NCBI RefSeq assembly: GCF_001039355.2
Contig: NW_019775414.1
Location: forward strand, 419,179 to 483,178
DNA: 64,000 bases
Direction: 5' to 3'
Source of the DNA: Lingula anatina
Lineage: Eukaryota; Brachiopoda; Lingulata; Lingulida; Lingulidae
Part shown: piece by piece, positions 14,201 through 29,200 of the stretch
Layout of the letters: the number at the start of each line of letters is the position of its first letter
How positions within the stretch are numbered: the first letter of the stretch is position 1
Made by a program: the position numbers and the translations under genes
The notes under the pieces: generated by a model
The model's input: the letters and a program-made list of their open reading frames with translations, nothing else
What the model was told of the DNA's origin: nothing
Databases searched by the model: none

Positions 14201-17200
14201 TCCTGGAGAAAAGTCACGCAGTGCTATGTTGCCCCACTTGTATGCTGAACAATCAGACAGAACTTACAGTTATTTTACCCTGACATACATAGGGGTTACA
14301 TACTCGTTCAGTTTTACATCATTTGCTCAGATTGAAAAACTCAATTGAACAAGGTATCTGGTGACTCTAGAACATTTTTGGCTTTTTTGTTTATTTATTT
14401 TTTTTTTTAAGATTACCATGGGAAAGAGCTGTGTACATTGTTAAAGTTTTTTAAAACCAGTCAGAACACACAGTAGTCAGTCAACCTGGGAGACACACCT
14501 TAAGGTATAAATTAACTGTAAAACTTCACACTGCTTTCAGATGAAAGAATACAGTTCACTCCATCTGGTTGTCTCAGTAGTAATTTGTTCCTTAAGCTGA
14601 AATCATGTAGTGTTATTCGATAATTGTGGAAAAAATAACCTCACACAGTACAGTGTGTGTAGAAAGGAATGCCATCTATATATATGAATAACGAGGGTGG
14701 CTTCAAGATCCTCTGCCCTCAGATCTCGTCAATTAAATTGAAAACCTATACCTGGCTCCCACAGTTGATCATAAACTAGAACACAGTGGTGTTAGGTACA
14801 AAAGAAGCCTAGCTACCTGTTACATTAAAAAATACTGGAGGCGAAATAAAATGAGATCAGTTGGGCATGTCCACAGACACAATATCAGAGCAGCTAGGTT
14901 TATTTGTCAGCTGATACAGCCGTGAAAAGGCGTAACTGCACACCTAAAAAAACATGTCGGGGTCAGATTCAGGGACCATGTGCCCCCAAAGCAGGGAGGA
15001 GGAGCAGGTTTGGTCATAAGAACTATCTTGTCTTCTGTTGACTTTTTTTTTAAAGTTCTGTATCCCATCATCTTAAAAAGCAACCAGCTTTTGTTGATTG
15101 TTTAGGGAATAGTAACAAGGTTAACTTTAAAGAATATGATATTTAATATGATAGGGGTCCAGCAGCTTAAATTGTGTTAACGGATAGACATATTCATGTT
15201 TTGGAATTGATTAAAAAAGGAATGTCCAAGGATTTACAGTTTTTAATGACCTCATAAATGGCAATTTAGATCTGAAGTAGAGATCAACACATTAAAAATG
15301 ACCTTTATCTCACTTGTTAAATCCAATTCAGTTAAGAATTCAAATGAGCTGTTTTTCAAGTTTTCAGATGTACTTGATGGCACATCTTACATTTGCTTAA
15401 TATTAATAGATGCCAGACCATTTGGGCTAGCTAATGCATTTAGGAAATGGATTTCCATAGAGTTGGCTTTTCAATGTGGATGACAGTAAACTTGACTAGA
15501 AGTGTGAAAGACATAGGATACGCGATGAAAGCAGGTGCAAAGCTTAATAAAAGCACATGCAGATGCTCATGAGGGCATGTTCGTGCACACAACGCACACC
15601 GAAAAATACCAGTGGTTGCATTTATGCTGTGGTGTAAGATGGACAATTTTGAAAACATATTTTATGGGAGACTCCTAGAGCACTGCTGATTGAAATTAAG
15701 CAAGTGGATTCTAAGCATAACAGCATAACAGTCCGCTTTTCATACATCCTGGGAAATGGACACCCTGCACTTCAATCTGTGTGCCCCTAAAATAAGATGC
15801 GGCCCTTTCCCTAGTTCACTTTTGAAAATGTCCCAAAATAGATAGATGTGCATTAGTGAAAGGAAAGAAGTCCAGCAGATAGGAAATCCTCAACAAAACA
15901 TTCATACATGCAGGATGAGGGGAATTAATAAGTGGCCACTTTGCGATAACAGAATATGTTTGTGTCGGCTAGTTTCATGCAGTCATGCATGCTTTGTTCC
16001 ATTACTCTGGCGCTGGCTCATATGTCAAAGCAGTTTATTGTGTGTGGACGAAGAGGTCCTTTAACTTGTGGTCTGTTGAAATCTATTTGAGGTTAGCCCT
16101 GTGTCATTCCAGGCCCCCGTGGAGTCGGTGACATTATCACCTGTGTATCCATCTGTCCCATGTCATTGGCTGTGTAATTGTAGTAATATTGGAGAATAGA
16201 GAAAGACAGACCGCTTGTATTATGTGTCATTGGTGTAGTGTAATTGTAGCAATATTGTGTCCATGCATGGATAGCATGGACAGGGTCGCTATTGTTTGTA
16301 CTGCGCCATCTTCATTCTCTTTTCTTGTCATTGGTCATGTAATTGAAGCAGTAATATTGTGACCATTTGTAGAGAACTAACAGTGGTTCTAGTGTCATTC
16401 CTGTGTCATTTATGGGACAACTTTGCCTGTAATGTGTCACTGCAATTAAGTGTCACTGTCAGATAATGATTACATTTTTTGCATAACCCACCTTATGCCC
16501 AAGTGATTATCAGTTTTTATTTTAGCTACTCTTGATATATATAAGTAAAAACAAACATTTAAACAAGTATTTTGGCACGGTCAGCTCATGACTCCTATCC
16601 TCCAATTCAATAGCAGGTTACATAAACTGATGTCTGGCATGACCAAGCTATTTGCATTGGTGTCTTTTGTATCTTTGCCCAAAATAGTTTAATTGATTCT
16701 TTGCTGTACATCAGTCAGTGGTCTTGTTTATATCCTGGATAAGTTATTAACATGGAGTCAGTGCCATTCCATGGACTGCGAAATGATATTATTCCTATTA
16801 AAACTATGATGCTTCTTTGTGTGCTGTTTGCAATTTGTAGGTCAGCTCTGTTCTCTTTCTATTAACTATTTATGTCTACAAATATTGTGTGCATGTGAAT
16901 TTTTTTCCCAGTTATGTTATTATTGATGGATTATTTATTTACGAATGTTGGTTTTTGTTATCACAACAATAGTTTGTAATTCTCGCCTGGCAGATACTTG
17001 TTTCTCACGATACCCTCATCTGTGTAATAAATCCATAAAGTTCTAAAGTCAGCCTTTTCTGCTTTGTGCAAATGAAAATCTTTTATGAGCAGGCTTTTTT
17101 TTCTCACAATCATACATGTTATTATATAACTAGAATTATTTAGGTCATGCCTCTTCCTTTTATGTCATCACTGATTACTGTCTGGGATGTTCAGTCGTGT

Positions 17201-20200
17201 CTTTCTTGATTAATTGACTCGGGACTTAACTTCAGTGTCACTGAATATTAACCTGTGTCATTTATATCTCGTTTGTTTTGACACCGTTTACCCGAGTCTT
17301 CTGCACCTTCCTAACACAGGAAATCATCACTGCAGGTTTCAATTTTGTCTTGACCATATGCCCTAGGCTTAAAAAGATGTGCTTTTGAGAGATGGATCTT
17401 CCCCTGGAACTGTCATGTCTGTATTTTGGATTACTTCCTTGTCAACATAGCATTGTTAATGCAGTAATAGTTTTTCTATGTCAGAGCAGGGTTTGACTTG
17501 AATGTTATCAGTGGAAATTCTTTGCCAGTGCCTGTTGGATTCATTCTGTCATTGAGAAATAAGTATACTACACACATGCCCATTCTATGTATCTTGGCTT
17601 AAAATATTTGTCCTTTGTTATTTTGTCACACCTGAAATGGTAAAACCATTGAGATATATGTCATAAATAGGTTAATATAAATATATTTTATGTCTGTAGA
17701 CATATTTCAACCAGTTGTTCGTAACTTTTCTGTTGAGCCAATATTTGATTGCAGATTATCTTCCTGTCAATTAAATTTAATGCAGAAAAGGGTACTGAAT
17801 TGAAAACTTCTAAAGCAATGTTTGTTTTGTTTTTTCATTTTCAGAAGTTGGCAGGTTTTTGTTTGGCATACTGAATATTGCTATCAATATAAAGTGTTAG
17901 TAATCTGTTAGTTATTGCCTGGTAATGTAATGTTAAAGAGCAGTTAAAATTCCTTACATTAATCATAAAATTAAGTGAACCATGCAGACATCCTTGAAAT
18001 GTTATACAGTGCATTGGGTGTGAAAGTACTAAATCAGTAATGCCTCAAAATCTTAATTAGTTTGGCTGCAAGAAGAAACGAGTGCACTTTTTTTTCAGTT
18101 TAGTACGCTGAAGATTCTTTAGAATTATAATAAAATGATACCTTAGAGGAAGGTCAAAAAGGGGGCACTGGATTCGAATATAAAGACAGCAGCTTAAATG
18201 GAGTATTCATATAATTCATAATGGGGTATCATATCGATAGATTATGTGACAAAATCATGGTTTGGAATGTACGTCAGTTAATATTCAAATAGGATGGCCT
18301 TGGAGGAAGGTAGGAACGCAAGCACCAGTAATTTTTATGAAGAGGTGAAATTAAATCTGGTATTTCTAACTGTAGCTCGGAGTAGTGCAGAAAAGTCTTC
18401 TGCATAAGCAAAAGAATAAACTTGTTGCTTTTGGCAGAGGTCCAGAACGGTAGTCTTTGTGCAATCAATATGAAAGCTATAATATTATAACCAGTAATCT
18501 CAGGTAAATTTAGCCCTTGAGGGACCAGGAGCCACTTTTTGCTGGTGACTTTTTGTCCTGGTGGGCTAGGAAAATATTTGTTGACGTTTGTAAAAATTGG
18601 TTGCCGTGAGACTCACTTCCTGACGGTGGCAGAGGTCGCCATTAGCTCAGGAATGGAGGTGAACCTAACCAATCGAGTTGAACTGCTAGGGAACAAAGTC
18701 TACAATTTTCTACCCGTTGAATAAAAAATAGCCTCAGTCATCTGACATGCATGGATGGATTTGCGAGGCTTTGGGAGGACCAAGTTGATTAGTAAAAGCA
18801 ATGAAGCATGCACAGAAAAAGACATGTCATTTACATCTTTTCTTGTTCAAAGCCATGTTTGTTTTAATCTTTATTTGCCAACATGGACATGCCTGGAATA
18901 GCTGTCTGAAAAGGGAGCTTTGTTATTCTAATGTAAACCCCCTATTCAAACCTCCCTGAATGTCTGGGCTGACTCTGATTGGCTGAGATAACACCAATTA
19001 CCTCATCATAATCTCAGTGCAGATAATCTCGTCCCATATCAACACCAGCGCCTTGTTAATAACGGTTCTTGACAGCAGCGAACAATAAATATGTCCAACT
19101 TTGAGCTCTTGGGTAAATTGTTGGGCCTATCGGACAGATTGATACAGACAGGATCGCTGCTTGATCTGTATTACATATAATGAGGGAGGTTGTTACATCA
19201 TAGCGAGATGCAAGGATGAATTGCATTGATCAGGTGTCATTAGGAAAAAATGGTGACAAGTTAAATGTCAAACCTGACTTTAGGGATTTTCATATCAAGA
19301 CCTTTTTGTTTCATGTTCATTGTTTGAAATTAAAGTCATCAAGGTCAAAAGTAATTGAAAATAATAGTGAAGGCAATTTTTGAAAGTTAAGTTTTGAAAA
19401 CTATCAAAATTACATCTGTTTCATGGCTGTCTTTTGTGTCAACGTGGCACAATCTTTTTGTCTTTAAAATCACTAAGTAAAACTTGGTATATGGGGATTG
19501 TCATTATTTGAAATATCAAAGGAAAAATATGGAAATTATATGCATAAATATATAATGTGCTGGGAGAATCCCCTCCCTGTTTTGTGAATAACCATGTATA
19601 AGAAGTAAAATTGGTTACGAAAAATGAATGATGCTTTTTATGTAAACCGTAACATTGAAAAAGACACCAGGATAATGACATACAGGACACAAATTAATAA
19701 ACTCCCTGTCAAAGATGGTGGCATCTCACATTCAACCAAACGACAAAAAAAGGTTTCCATTCCAAACAGGTTGCTGTGACGCAGTACCTGCATGAAATGG
19801 ATTAAAGATGGACATTAAGCCAGACAGTAATGCCCGCCAGGTTATAATGACTAAATTAATTTGCATGCTGTGTTCGAAGCGGTAGCATTTCTACCTGCAG
19901 CATGACCCTATGTGTTGTATAGCTAGGTAGGCTTGGCATTGGGGCTTATACACAAAGCTGGTGGAAACAAAGAACACTCACTGATGGCTTGATTACAATC
20001 TGGATTATAAAATGATGGCCTACGGACATGCTGTTAAACTAGAGGTATCTACAACTATATATCTAGCAAAAAACTTCATTAAGTAGTCCTGGACATGTCT
20101 TATCTGATGGGAGGTAAATAAAAATAGATCTTTGCGGCTGATGAAACTTGTTAGGTTAGTTGGTATGGGAAGTGAACTGTAGAAAATTAATGATGAATGT

Positions 20201-23200
20201 ACATGTAGAACAATCGTCTGTTTTTAATGTCATTGGTCAGATAAAACGTTCAGTTTTCATGTTAAAATTGAATTGAGGAATTGTGTGTGTGTGTGTGCGT
20301 GCATGTGTGTGTGTGCATGTGTGTGTGTGCATGTGTGTGTGTGCATGTGTGTGTGAGGAGAGGACATGCATATTATTTTGTAGAAATGCAGTTTTTAAAA
20401 AGAATAGGGAATTCTTGATATTAATGTTAAATTTTTGTGTAAAGAGAAAGTTGACATAACATCATGACATTTCTAGCAAGAAGGACCATACAAAATGATA
20501 TAAGCTTCTGTCCAAGTTGGTGTCACATGAAATGTCTAGATTATGAAATGTGTTAACAAAAAAGTATGTTTACAGCCACTTTCTCATATATCTAAATCCT
20601 GGTCAGGTATTTTAGTAATAAAGAAATAAAATCAGGAGGAAGCAGTAGTGTTTCTGCCCCATTAATGGCATAAGTTTGTTTTGATTTAAAATATGGGGGC
20701 AAAACAATCTTCTCAAATATTTGATTTACTATGGTTTTAGCTGACTTTTAGCACATAAAATGCTTTGAATACAAGGGAACAGGATGCCTTCACATTCTCA
20801 TACAGCCATAAAAATCACACAAAGGTACAAACTCACGGCTGAGAGTGAGAGAACATTAGTATGCATATACACTGACAGACACCACTCAGACATACGGTGC
20901 CCCCATTATTTCTACATTCAAGTGCCAAGGGTGACTCTTTGGCAAAATGTGGTTTCTCATACATAATGTCAACTCCCAGATATGTGTAGATTGATGCAAA
21001 CAATTCGAAATCTCATTGGCAATGCGGAATTTGTCTAAAGTCTCAGATATCGACATTGCTGATCTTTGCTCGAGTTTGCATACGCAGCCAGTTTATTAAC
21101 TTCATTTGCAGAGTTTATCGAGTGCTGTACGAAAGTGTTGTACTGGAGCAGAACAGAATCCCAGTGTAATGAGAGAATAAAGTTCTTGGCCCAGTTCAGA
21201 AGTGTGATGCAAACCATAAACGAGTACTAGTACTTATGTATTTGCATCTATTTATAAAGTCTCTCTACTTTTTTCATCTGAAGTTTTTTTCACTGTGGTA
21301 AAACGACACTTTGCACTGAATGTCTTTTTCAGATTATGATATATGATAAAAATCCCATGTTATAAACCTATATTTTCCTCTCTCTCCTTAGGGTTACTAC
21401 AGAGAAGGGGTGGCACTGCAGTGTATGGAGCGGCCTGCAGATGCCCTGGCCGCCTTTGCCTCTGGACTGGCTCAGGACCCCAAGAACTCCCAACTGCTGC
21501 TAGGACTTATTGAAGCCGCCCTCAAGTCCCCGATCAAAGGTAAATAGAAAAATATTAAGCACCCATCTTTAGTTATTGTATAAATCTTAAAAATGTGTAA
21601 TGGGGTCCTAACCCTGTGACAGATTTTTCCCATGCTGGACAGAATATTAAAACGTTTTTTCTTTGTAATATATTTGCACAACAAAGGTGACTCTCAGATT
21701 CACCATAATCTATATCATTATTTGATGACATACAGTATAAAAGCATTATGTATTTTATGCCATATTATGCAAAAAGAAAGCCTTAACAAATATTTAGCAT
21801 GAGAATTTTATTTAAAAAAAAGTTTAAAAATATGATTAGCAATTTTTATATAATTTGCCATTCTGAACAATTATTTAGAAAGTAGTTTTATAATTAAAGT
21901 TCTTGCAGTGGGTAAATGTAGAACCACTGACTGTATTTAAAAAGGAAGTTTTGATAATCTTTTGCTTTCCTCAAGTCCTAAATTATAGTATTAAAACTTT
22001 ACTTTTCTTATTTCAGAAAAGTTTGAGCCAACTTTCTGCCAACTACAGAAGATGAAACTGGACAAGAGTCCTTTTGTTATAATTTCACTCATTGGTCAAG
22101 AGCTGCTTGCCGCCAACTTCCCAGGAGCTTCAATGGTTGTGTTAGAATCCGCCCTGAAGATCGGCACCTGTAGTCTGAAACTGCGGGGATCTGTATTCTC
22201 TGCACTCAGCAGTTCTCACTGGGCTCTGGGAAATATTGACAAGGCAATCTCTTACATGCAACAAGATCTTAACATTGCCAAGTCCTTAGGTAAGACATAG
22301 ATGGTTTTTTTTTTTTTTTTTTTTTTTTAATAATGGGGTCAGTACTTACACAGTGGCAGACCCATAATTTTTTGGCAGATTTTGGAGATCAGTCAAAACT
22401 ATGGTTGCCTAAATGTATTGTTTGCCCTGTAGCATTTTTGTTGTTATATTTTTATCCCCTACTTTAACAATAAAAGAAATTTGTTTATATATGTACTAAT
22501 AAGAAAAAGATTTCTAACTAGTGTCGGTTGGTAAGATTGGGGAATCGGAGTGTGCACATGATTACCTAATGTGTGTTTGCAAGTCTGAATCCAGCTGTTA
22601 GTAGATGCAGGCAAATTTACCAAGTTGCTTGAGCTGTTAATTTGTCACTTTGAACAAATTAGTCTGCTAAATCCATTCCAAGCATGTTTCAGTTGACCTA
22701 CAGTGGATGTTACATGTTATGTAGCTAAATAACTATGACTAAGTAAGACTGTTGAAAGAGCATGAAAAAAAAATGAGTGTCAGAATATGTCAAAATAAGC
22801 AGCATTCTATCATTCATGATTTGGGAAATTTAGAATGAGGCTCTGTTTTATTTAGGGATTAAAAGGTTGTTTACATCACTATCGAAGTGTACAATTACCC
22901 AAACACTTGGTTTCCCTTTATACGCACTGTGAATTAACAAAAGGAAAAAAAAAACTCTGAACTCATAAAAATGTTTCTTTTTTCCTCCCTCAGGTGATCA
23001 AGAGGGCGAATGCAGAGCACATGGAAACTTAGGCTCGTCTTATTTCTCAAAAGGCAACTACAGGGAAGCCTTAACCAATCACCGGTTTCAGTTGGTCCTA
23101 GCAATGCGACTCAAAGATCGCAGAACAGCGGCGTCAGCTCTCAGTAACCTAGGACACGTATATACTGCCATTGGAGATTACCCAAATGCCTTGGCTAGTC

Positions 23201-26200
23201 ATAAACAATGCGTGCTGCTGGTGAAACAGATGAATGACAGACTCATGGAGGCAAGAGAGATTGGAAATGTGGGTGCAGTCTATCTGGCTCTTGGGGAATT
23301 TGAGAATGCTGTAGAGTGTCACAATGAACACTTGCGCATTGCCAAGCAGCTAGACAATAAGTACGAAGAGGCTAGGAGTTATAGCAACTTGGGCAGTGCA
23401 TACCACTACAAAAGGGAATATGACAAAGGCATAGCCTTTCACAATCAGGTATTGACAATAGCCACGGAGCTGACAGATAAGACTTTAGAGGCACGTGCGT
23501 ATGCAGGTCTTGGGCATGCTGCACGTGCGAAAGGAGATCTGGGCCAGTCCAAGGAATACCATGAAAAACAATTGGATAATGCTCTCCATACTAAAGACAA
23601 AGTTGCTGAAGGCAGAGCATGTTCGAACTTGGGTATCATATTCCAAAGTGTAGGAGAGTATGATGCTGCGCTGAAACTTCACAAGGCACATCTCAATAAT
23701 GCCAAAGAATTAGGAGACCGTGCCAGTCAAGGCCGGGCCTATGGGAACATAGGAAATGCATACTATGCGCTGGGAAAATATGACTTGTCAGTAAAATATC
23801 ACAAGCAGGAGCTTTCAATATCACGTGAGGTGAATGACAGGCATTCTGAGGCAGCAACACACGGAAATTTAGCGGTGGCATATCAGGCATTGAAAATGTA
23901 CGAACAAGCATTGCAGCACTACCATGCTCATCTTGCAATCTCCCAAGAGCTGAAAGACACAGTTTCCGAGGCAAGAGCCCTCAGTAATCTTGGAAATTAC
24001 CACAGCTCGCGTGGAGAATACTCTCAGTCCATTCCATTTTACCAGCATTTCCTGACGCTGTCTCAAGAACTCCAGGACACTGACGGTGAGGGCAAAGCTT
24101 GCCATAATCTCGGATATGCACATTTTAACCTAGGAAATTTCCGAGAGGCTGTGCGGTATTATGAACAAGACTTGGCTATTGCTAAGGATTCCCAGGACAA
24201 AAATGCCATGGGCAGGGCATACTGTAATCTAGGTCTGGCACACAAAGCCCTAGGAGACTTCTCCCAGGCTCTAGAATGTCAAAATAATTTCCTTGTGATA
24301 ACCCACCAAGGTAAGAACCTGACTGGGAAATTTCGTGCCTTGGGAAACATTGGCGATGTGCTAATCAAAATGGGCAATGCTGCTGAAGCAATCAAAATGT
24401 ACAACCAGCAACTTAAACTAGCCAAGCAGGCAGGGGATAAGAATCTGGAAGCCAGTGCTTTTTGTGCATTGGGGTCTGCTCACAGAATCCTTGGGGAGTG
24501 TGATAAGGCCCTGGGGTATCACACACAGGAGTTGACAATTCGACAGGAGATGAATGATGTCAAAGGTGAATGTCGTGCCCATGGTCACTTAGGCAATGTT
24601 CACATGTCATTAGGGAGTTACACAAATGCCTACAAATGTTACGAGGAACAATTGGACCGTGCAAGAGATTTTCAGGACAGTGCCATTGAAGCCCAAGCCT
24701 ACGGAAATCTAGGAATTACAAAAATGAACATGGGTCACTTTGACGATGCAATAGGACTATTTGAACAACAACTAGCCATGCTGGAACAAGTCTCAGGTGT
24801 CAGTGCCACTTCTGATCGTGGCCGCGCCTATGGCAACCTAGGGGACTGCTACGAAGCCCTGGGCGACTTTGAGGAAGCGGTCAAATGTCATGAACAATTT
24901 CTCTCCATTGGACAAAGCTTAAATAATGCCGCTGACCAGGAGAAGGCCTACCGGGGACTGGGCAATGCACACAGGGCAATGGGAAATCTCCAACAGTCCC
25001 TGGTTTGCTTCGAGAAGAGACTGGTGGTTGCTCATGAGTTGGACAACCCCACAGCCAGGGGTTCAGCCTACGGGGAGCTAGGTTGCCTGCACAGCCTTCT
25101 GGGTAATTTTGAGCAGGCCATCTCCTGCCTGGAGCATCAGCTGAAGATCGCACAGGAAATGAAAGACAAAGTGGGAGAGGGTGACGCAGCATGTGGACTG
25201 GGAGGGGTCTACCAGCAGATGGGAGAGTACGACAGTGCGCTGACCTATCACAAGATGGACTTGGATATAGCAGAGGAGTCCAACAACACTGCATGTCAAT
25301 GTAAGTAGATTTGTTATTTGTTGTTTGGAAAAATATTCATTTACTTTCCCTTTTGTGTACTAATTTGTGGTTAAGAAAATTACTAACAAAGTAGTTGGTT
25401 CTTGAAATTCCATCAATTTAGACTTGTCAGATGAATTCTTTACACCCTATATTTTAAAAAAAGTAGTTGAAATGGAAATCCATGATGGCATGCAAATGTG
25501 TTGTAAAATAACCAGTTAGGAATTTATAAATTTCATCACATTATATGTCAACATACAGATGGGGGGTAGATTTATCAGTTTTGAATGAAATTGACTGTAG
25601 TGGTTTGTTAAATGGAATACCAAGGTAGGTGGGGGGTACGACCACGAGTAGCAGTGTCAATCCATTTTTCCGAATAACATTACAAAATAATGCAAAAAGT
25701 GTGTGAGCTGTTTGGCAAAGAAGTACACAAAACCAACCTTTGAGTCCCTAAACATTGACCAACTGGGAGTTGATGTTTGCGACTTTTGCCTTCAGGGCAA
25801 TAAAGTTGGTTTTAAGGTACTTTTTAAAATGTCTTTTTGAGTTGTTTTTTTTACCTTGAAGGTATCAGCATTGCCTGCAGGCAGTGCAATACTGGTGACT
25901 TCCAGGCCTTTAGGCTATAAAGTAACTTTATTTAATTACCTTCTTTTCCGTTGAATTTTGTTGACAATTTTAGTGGTTTTGACTCCATGCCCGTTGGCAG
26001 TTGATTTACAGCACTAACTCCCACTGGTGACACCTGATAGGCATTCAGCCATGATTGGTGTTGAAAGGGCAGGGTGTGTGAAACATGTAGAAATTCTTTT
26101 TAAAATTCTGCTTGACAAAATTTTAGATTTTCATATGGTGCGCTGATCGACCTAGCCTTATGGCTTGTAATGTTCCCCCGAACATGGCATTTTGTCAAAT

Positions 26201-29200
26201 TGGCGTAATAAAGCACCACATTAGACGAATTTAAGTGTTCTGTGTTTTGGCTTATTTTCAGACTTCCGTCTATAAATAATGCTAAGTCTAATGCATGCAA
26301 TTCACTGATAAATATCTTTTTAAAGGTATGCTATACGCATTAGAAAATGTCCCAAAGTAAATTTTAATGTCTGAATATCCTGTAAAGCTATTTATCTTTT
26401 CCAATCCAGACCTTAAACAATAAACCTCCAATAAAGTACCCAATGTCAGTATTTTCTTCTTTAATGCGACGAAGACCATAGCGTTCTAAATGAATCCTGA
26501 TTCCTTAAGCACTAAGTTATTTAATTAAAAATGATACAAAACTTTGTCTAAGATGGTTTAAGTGCAGCACCTAAATAAAAAAAAGTTATTTTGAGATCAA
26601 AATTTACCTCAAGTGATGAACCTCTTTGTGAACCTCTTTGTTAAATTACAGCCTATTTGTGGTGTGAAAAAGACCATTTTGTTTGTTGCCTCTCACTTGT
26701 GTGAGTGGCCATATGCAAATCTTCTTCAGTTTTACAGCCTTTGACGCTCATGCACTTTTGTGGTCAATGCTCTTGACAAATTTTCATAAATATTAAGATG
26801 ATTATGGGACTTCTGTGAAATGAATATTTAGAAAAAATATCTGGCTTGTATTTAAGATTTCCCTTTGTTATTTCAGGTTAAATTAACTTAATATAATCCT
26901 TTTCTTCATGTCAAATATACGCATGATGTGATATATCTAAGGGCATGCCTTGTTGGCAAGTTGAACAACTTTGAAATTTATAAGACCATAAATGATTTTG
27001 AATTTCAGTACTGAAATCCTTAAGCAAATTCAGCGTGTATATAACTCTGCCTTCATTTTTTTCCAGGCCGTGCCTTTGGCAACCTTGGACTTTCCCACGA
27101 ATCTCTGGGTAACTTTGAGCAAGCCATCGCTTACCAGGAGCAACACCTCAGCCTCGCAGCACAGATGAATGATAAGGTGGCAAAGACACTGGCCTTCAGC
27201 AGTTTAGGTAAGCCAAATTGTAATTCCCAGGGCAATTTCTTCATAATCTAATAAGTAGCTGATCTATTTGGTTGAAATGAGTAGGATTTACTTGGAGTGA
27301 TATAAACAGATACTTGAGTAAGCTTCAAAGAAAATTTTATAGGGCACAAGATTGTTGTGATCATCTGGTTCGGAAAAATGGAAGAACGATGATTGAAAAA
27401 AGGTTTGCAATGCCTGGATGATTATCATTAAGTATTTGAATGTGGAATAAAGGAATTGGCGTGTGCTAAGTAATTATTGCTTCTTTTTTGAGAGTGTTAA
27501 AATTTCACAATAAGTTTCATACAATCAAGACATTTCAGGTTTTCTGCTCAGTAATTGTACGCAGAATAGTCAATTATTTATGGATCCGTAGTATTCCATA
27601 GAATTACCTTGCCATATAATTCCAACATGAACATTTCTAACAGTAAAATCAATAAGAGTAGCATTCATAATCCACAGCTTATGGGAAATTACTTGATCAT
27701 CTGAGCTATGTAGTTAATCTACAAAAATGTCATATCTTTGAGCCTAATTGGATCTATTATTTATGGAGTATGTGAATAGGTGATGAGACATGCATCTTAT
27801 TGAGATTTTTTTTAGAAAATTGCTTATAATGAAGTCATTTTAGATCACGTTAAGTTTCAGAATATCAGAACAGTGAATTGCCTGGACTAAAGATAACTTA
27901 GTTAATATTAGGGTTTTGAAAATTGGGGTGTTTCTCAAAAATTCTTTCTTAAAATCATATTTTACTCATTGTGGTGTGGCTTTTAGACATACCAGTTTAA
28001 CTCAGAAATTTGATCAGTGGATTGCATTACTTCATGCAGAAAGTTGGTTTTCTTCTGTAATGCAAACAGGTGTCTTGATTGCATGTTTTAGCTGACTGGC
28101 ACAATTGTTACTTGGTTCTAAACCAGAAGATTTTTTCTTCTTAATGTCCAACCTAGAAGAAATATGAAGTTTATGATCATAACACGAGCTTTGAAGTGAT
28201 ATAAAGTTTACGATGATGATGATATGACAATAGGACATGCATTAGAGTATTCATTAGCACAGGATTCAGGAAGGTTTTATTACCCCATTGTTTCTTACTC
28301 TTCAAGGTCGTGTGCACCATGCTTTGGGCCACTACCCTCAAGCCGTGCAATATCTCCAGCAAGGGCTACAAATTGCCGAACAGCTCGGCCGGAAAGAAGA
28401 CGAGGCAAAGATCCGCCATCGCCTTGGTCTGGCTTTGTGGGGCCACGAAGACATGGAAGAAGCACAACAGCAGCTGTACAGGGCCGCGGAACTGTTTGAG
28501 AACATCAGGAGGGAGGCGCAGATGAGCAGTGACTATAAACTGTCCCTGTTTGACCTACAGACCGCCTCCTATCAAGCCCTGCAGGTAAAAATGGAAATGT
28601 GATCCCCATAGAACAAACCATTAACAATCTCTGGGGTTGAAGTAGTGTACATAGGATAATGCTCACCACTTTTTTTTTTTTTACCAAAGTGACTTCTGTC
28701 TTTCATTTGTGTTTATATGTTTTGCAAACAATAAAAAGGTTAGGGATTAATGGAAAAAGTAAATGTCCTGTCAGTATAAGGGTTGTTGACCTCAGTAAGT
28801 ATATTGTCATTTTGGATTGATTAGTGAAGAATCATTTGTTATGGTCATTATCATTGTTGATTTAAAACTAGGGCTGAAGTAGTTGAGGTCAAAATTAGCT
28901 AAATCTGTAGTTGTCTTATGTCTGTCAAAATTATATTGGATGGGTTTAAGGTATGTTTGGAAATATGTTTTCCATCTCATAGATATCATTAACTTTGAGG
29001 TGTCCTTATCATTCAGTGCAGATAGCATTAAATTAAATAGTCTTAAGCAAGCTGGTTATCTTCAGAAGTTGGGCTCAATCTGACCTAAGATAGTCCATGT
29101 GTGAACAGGATATTTTTCTTCATTGAATCCCTCCTTGAGCAACAACATGGATATATGACTTGAATTTTCTAAAAATTATTTCAGCGTGTTCTCGTGGCAC

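Larger units (their letters stand above)
12596..21391 (+). other. TTC28 intron 2 (8.8 kb)
   Basis: Non-coding between two certain exons. It contains a hAT-like MITE at its 5' end (12618-12783), a TGTCATTGG-type repeat cluster (16103-16410), a GT-rich minisatellite (20281-20355) and a relatively GC-rich, low-repeat stretch at 18930-19150. Open frames such as 13946-14164 and 15298-16064 lack protein character. No second gene is seen. Confidence 0.7.

Noticed and set aside
23149-25299. Several antisense frames of 60-137 codons opposite the TPR exon
   Set aside because: They mirror the repetitive, stop-poor coding strand of TTC28 exon 5 and show no independent signals.
25861-25896. Palindrome around GCCTGCAGGC as a possible hairpin element
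   Set aside because: The perfect part is only 10 bases and outer pairing is weak; a larger mirror structure that I tested did not hold.
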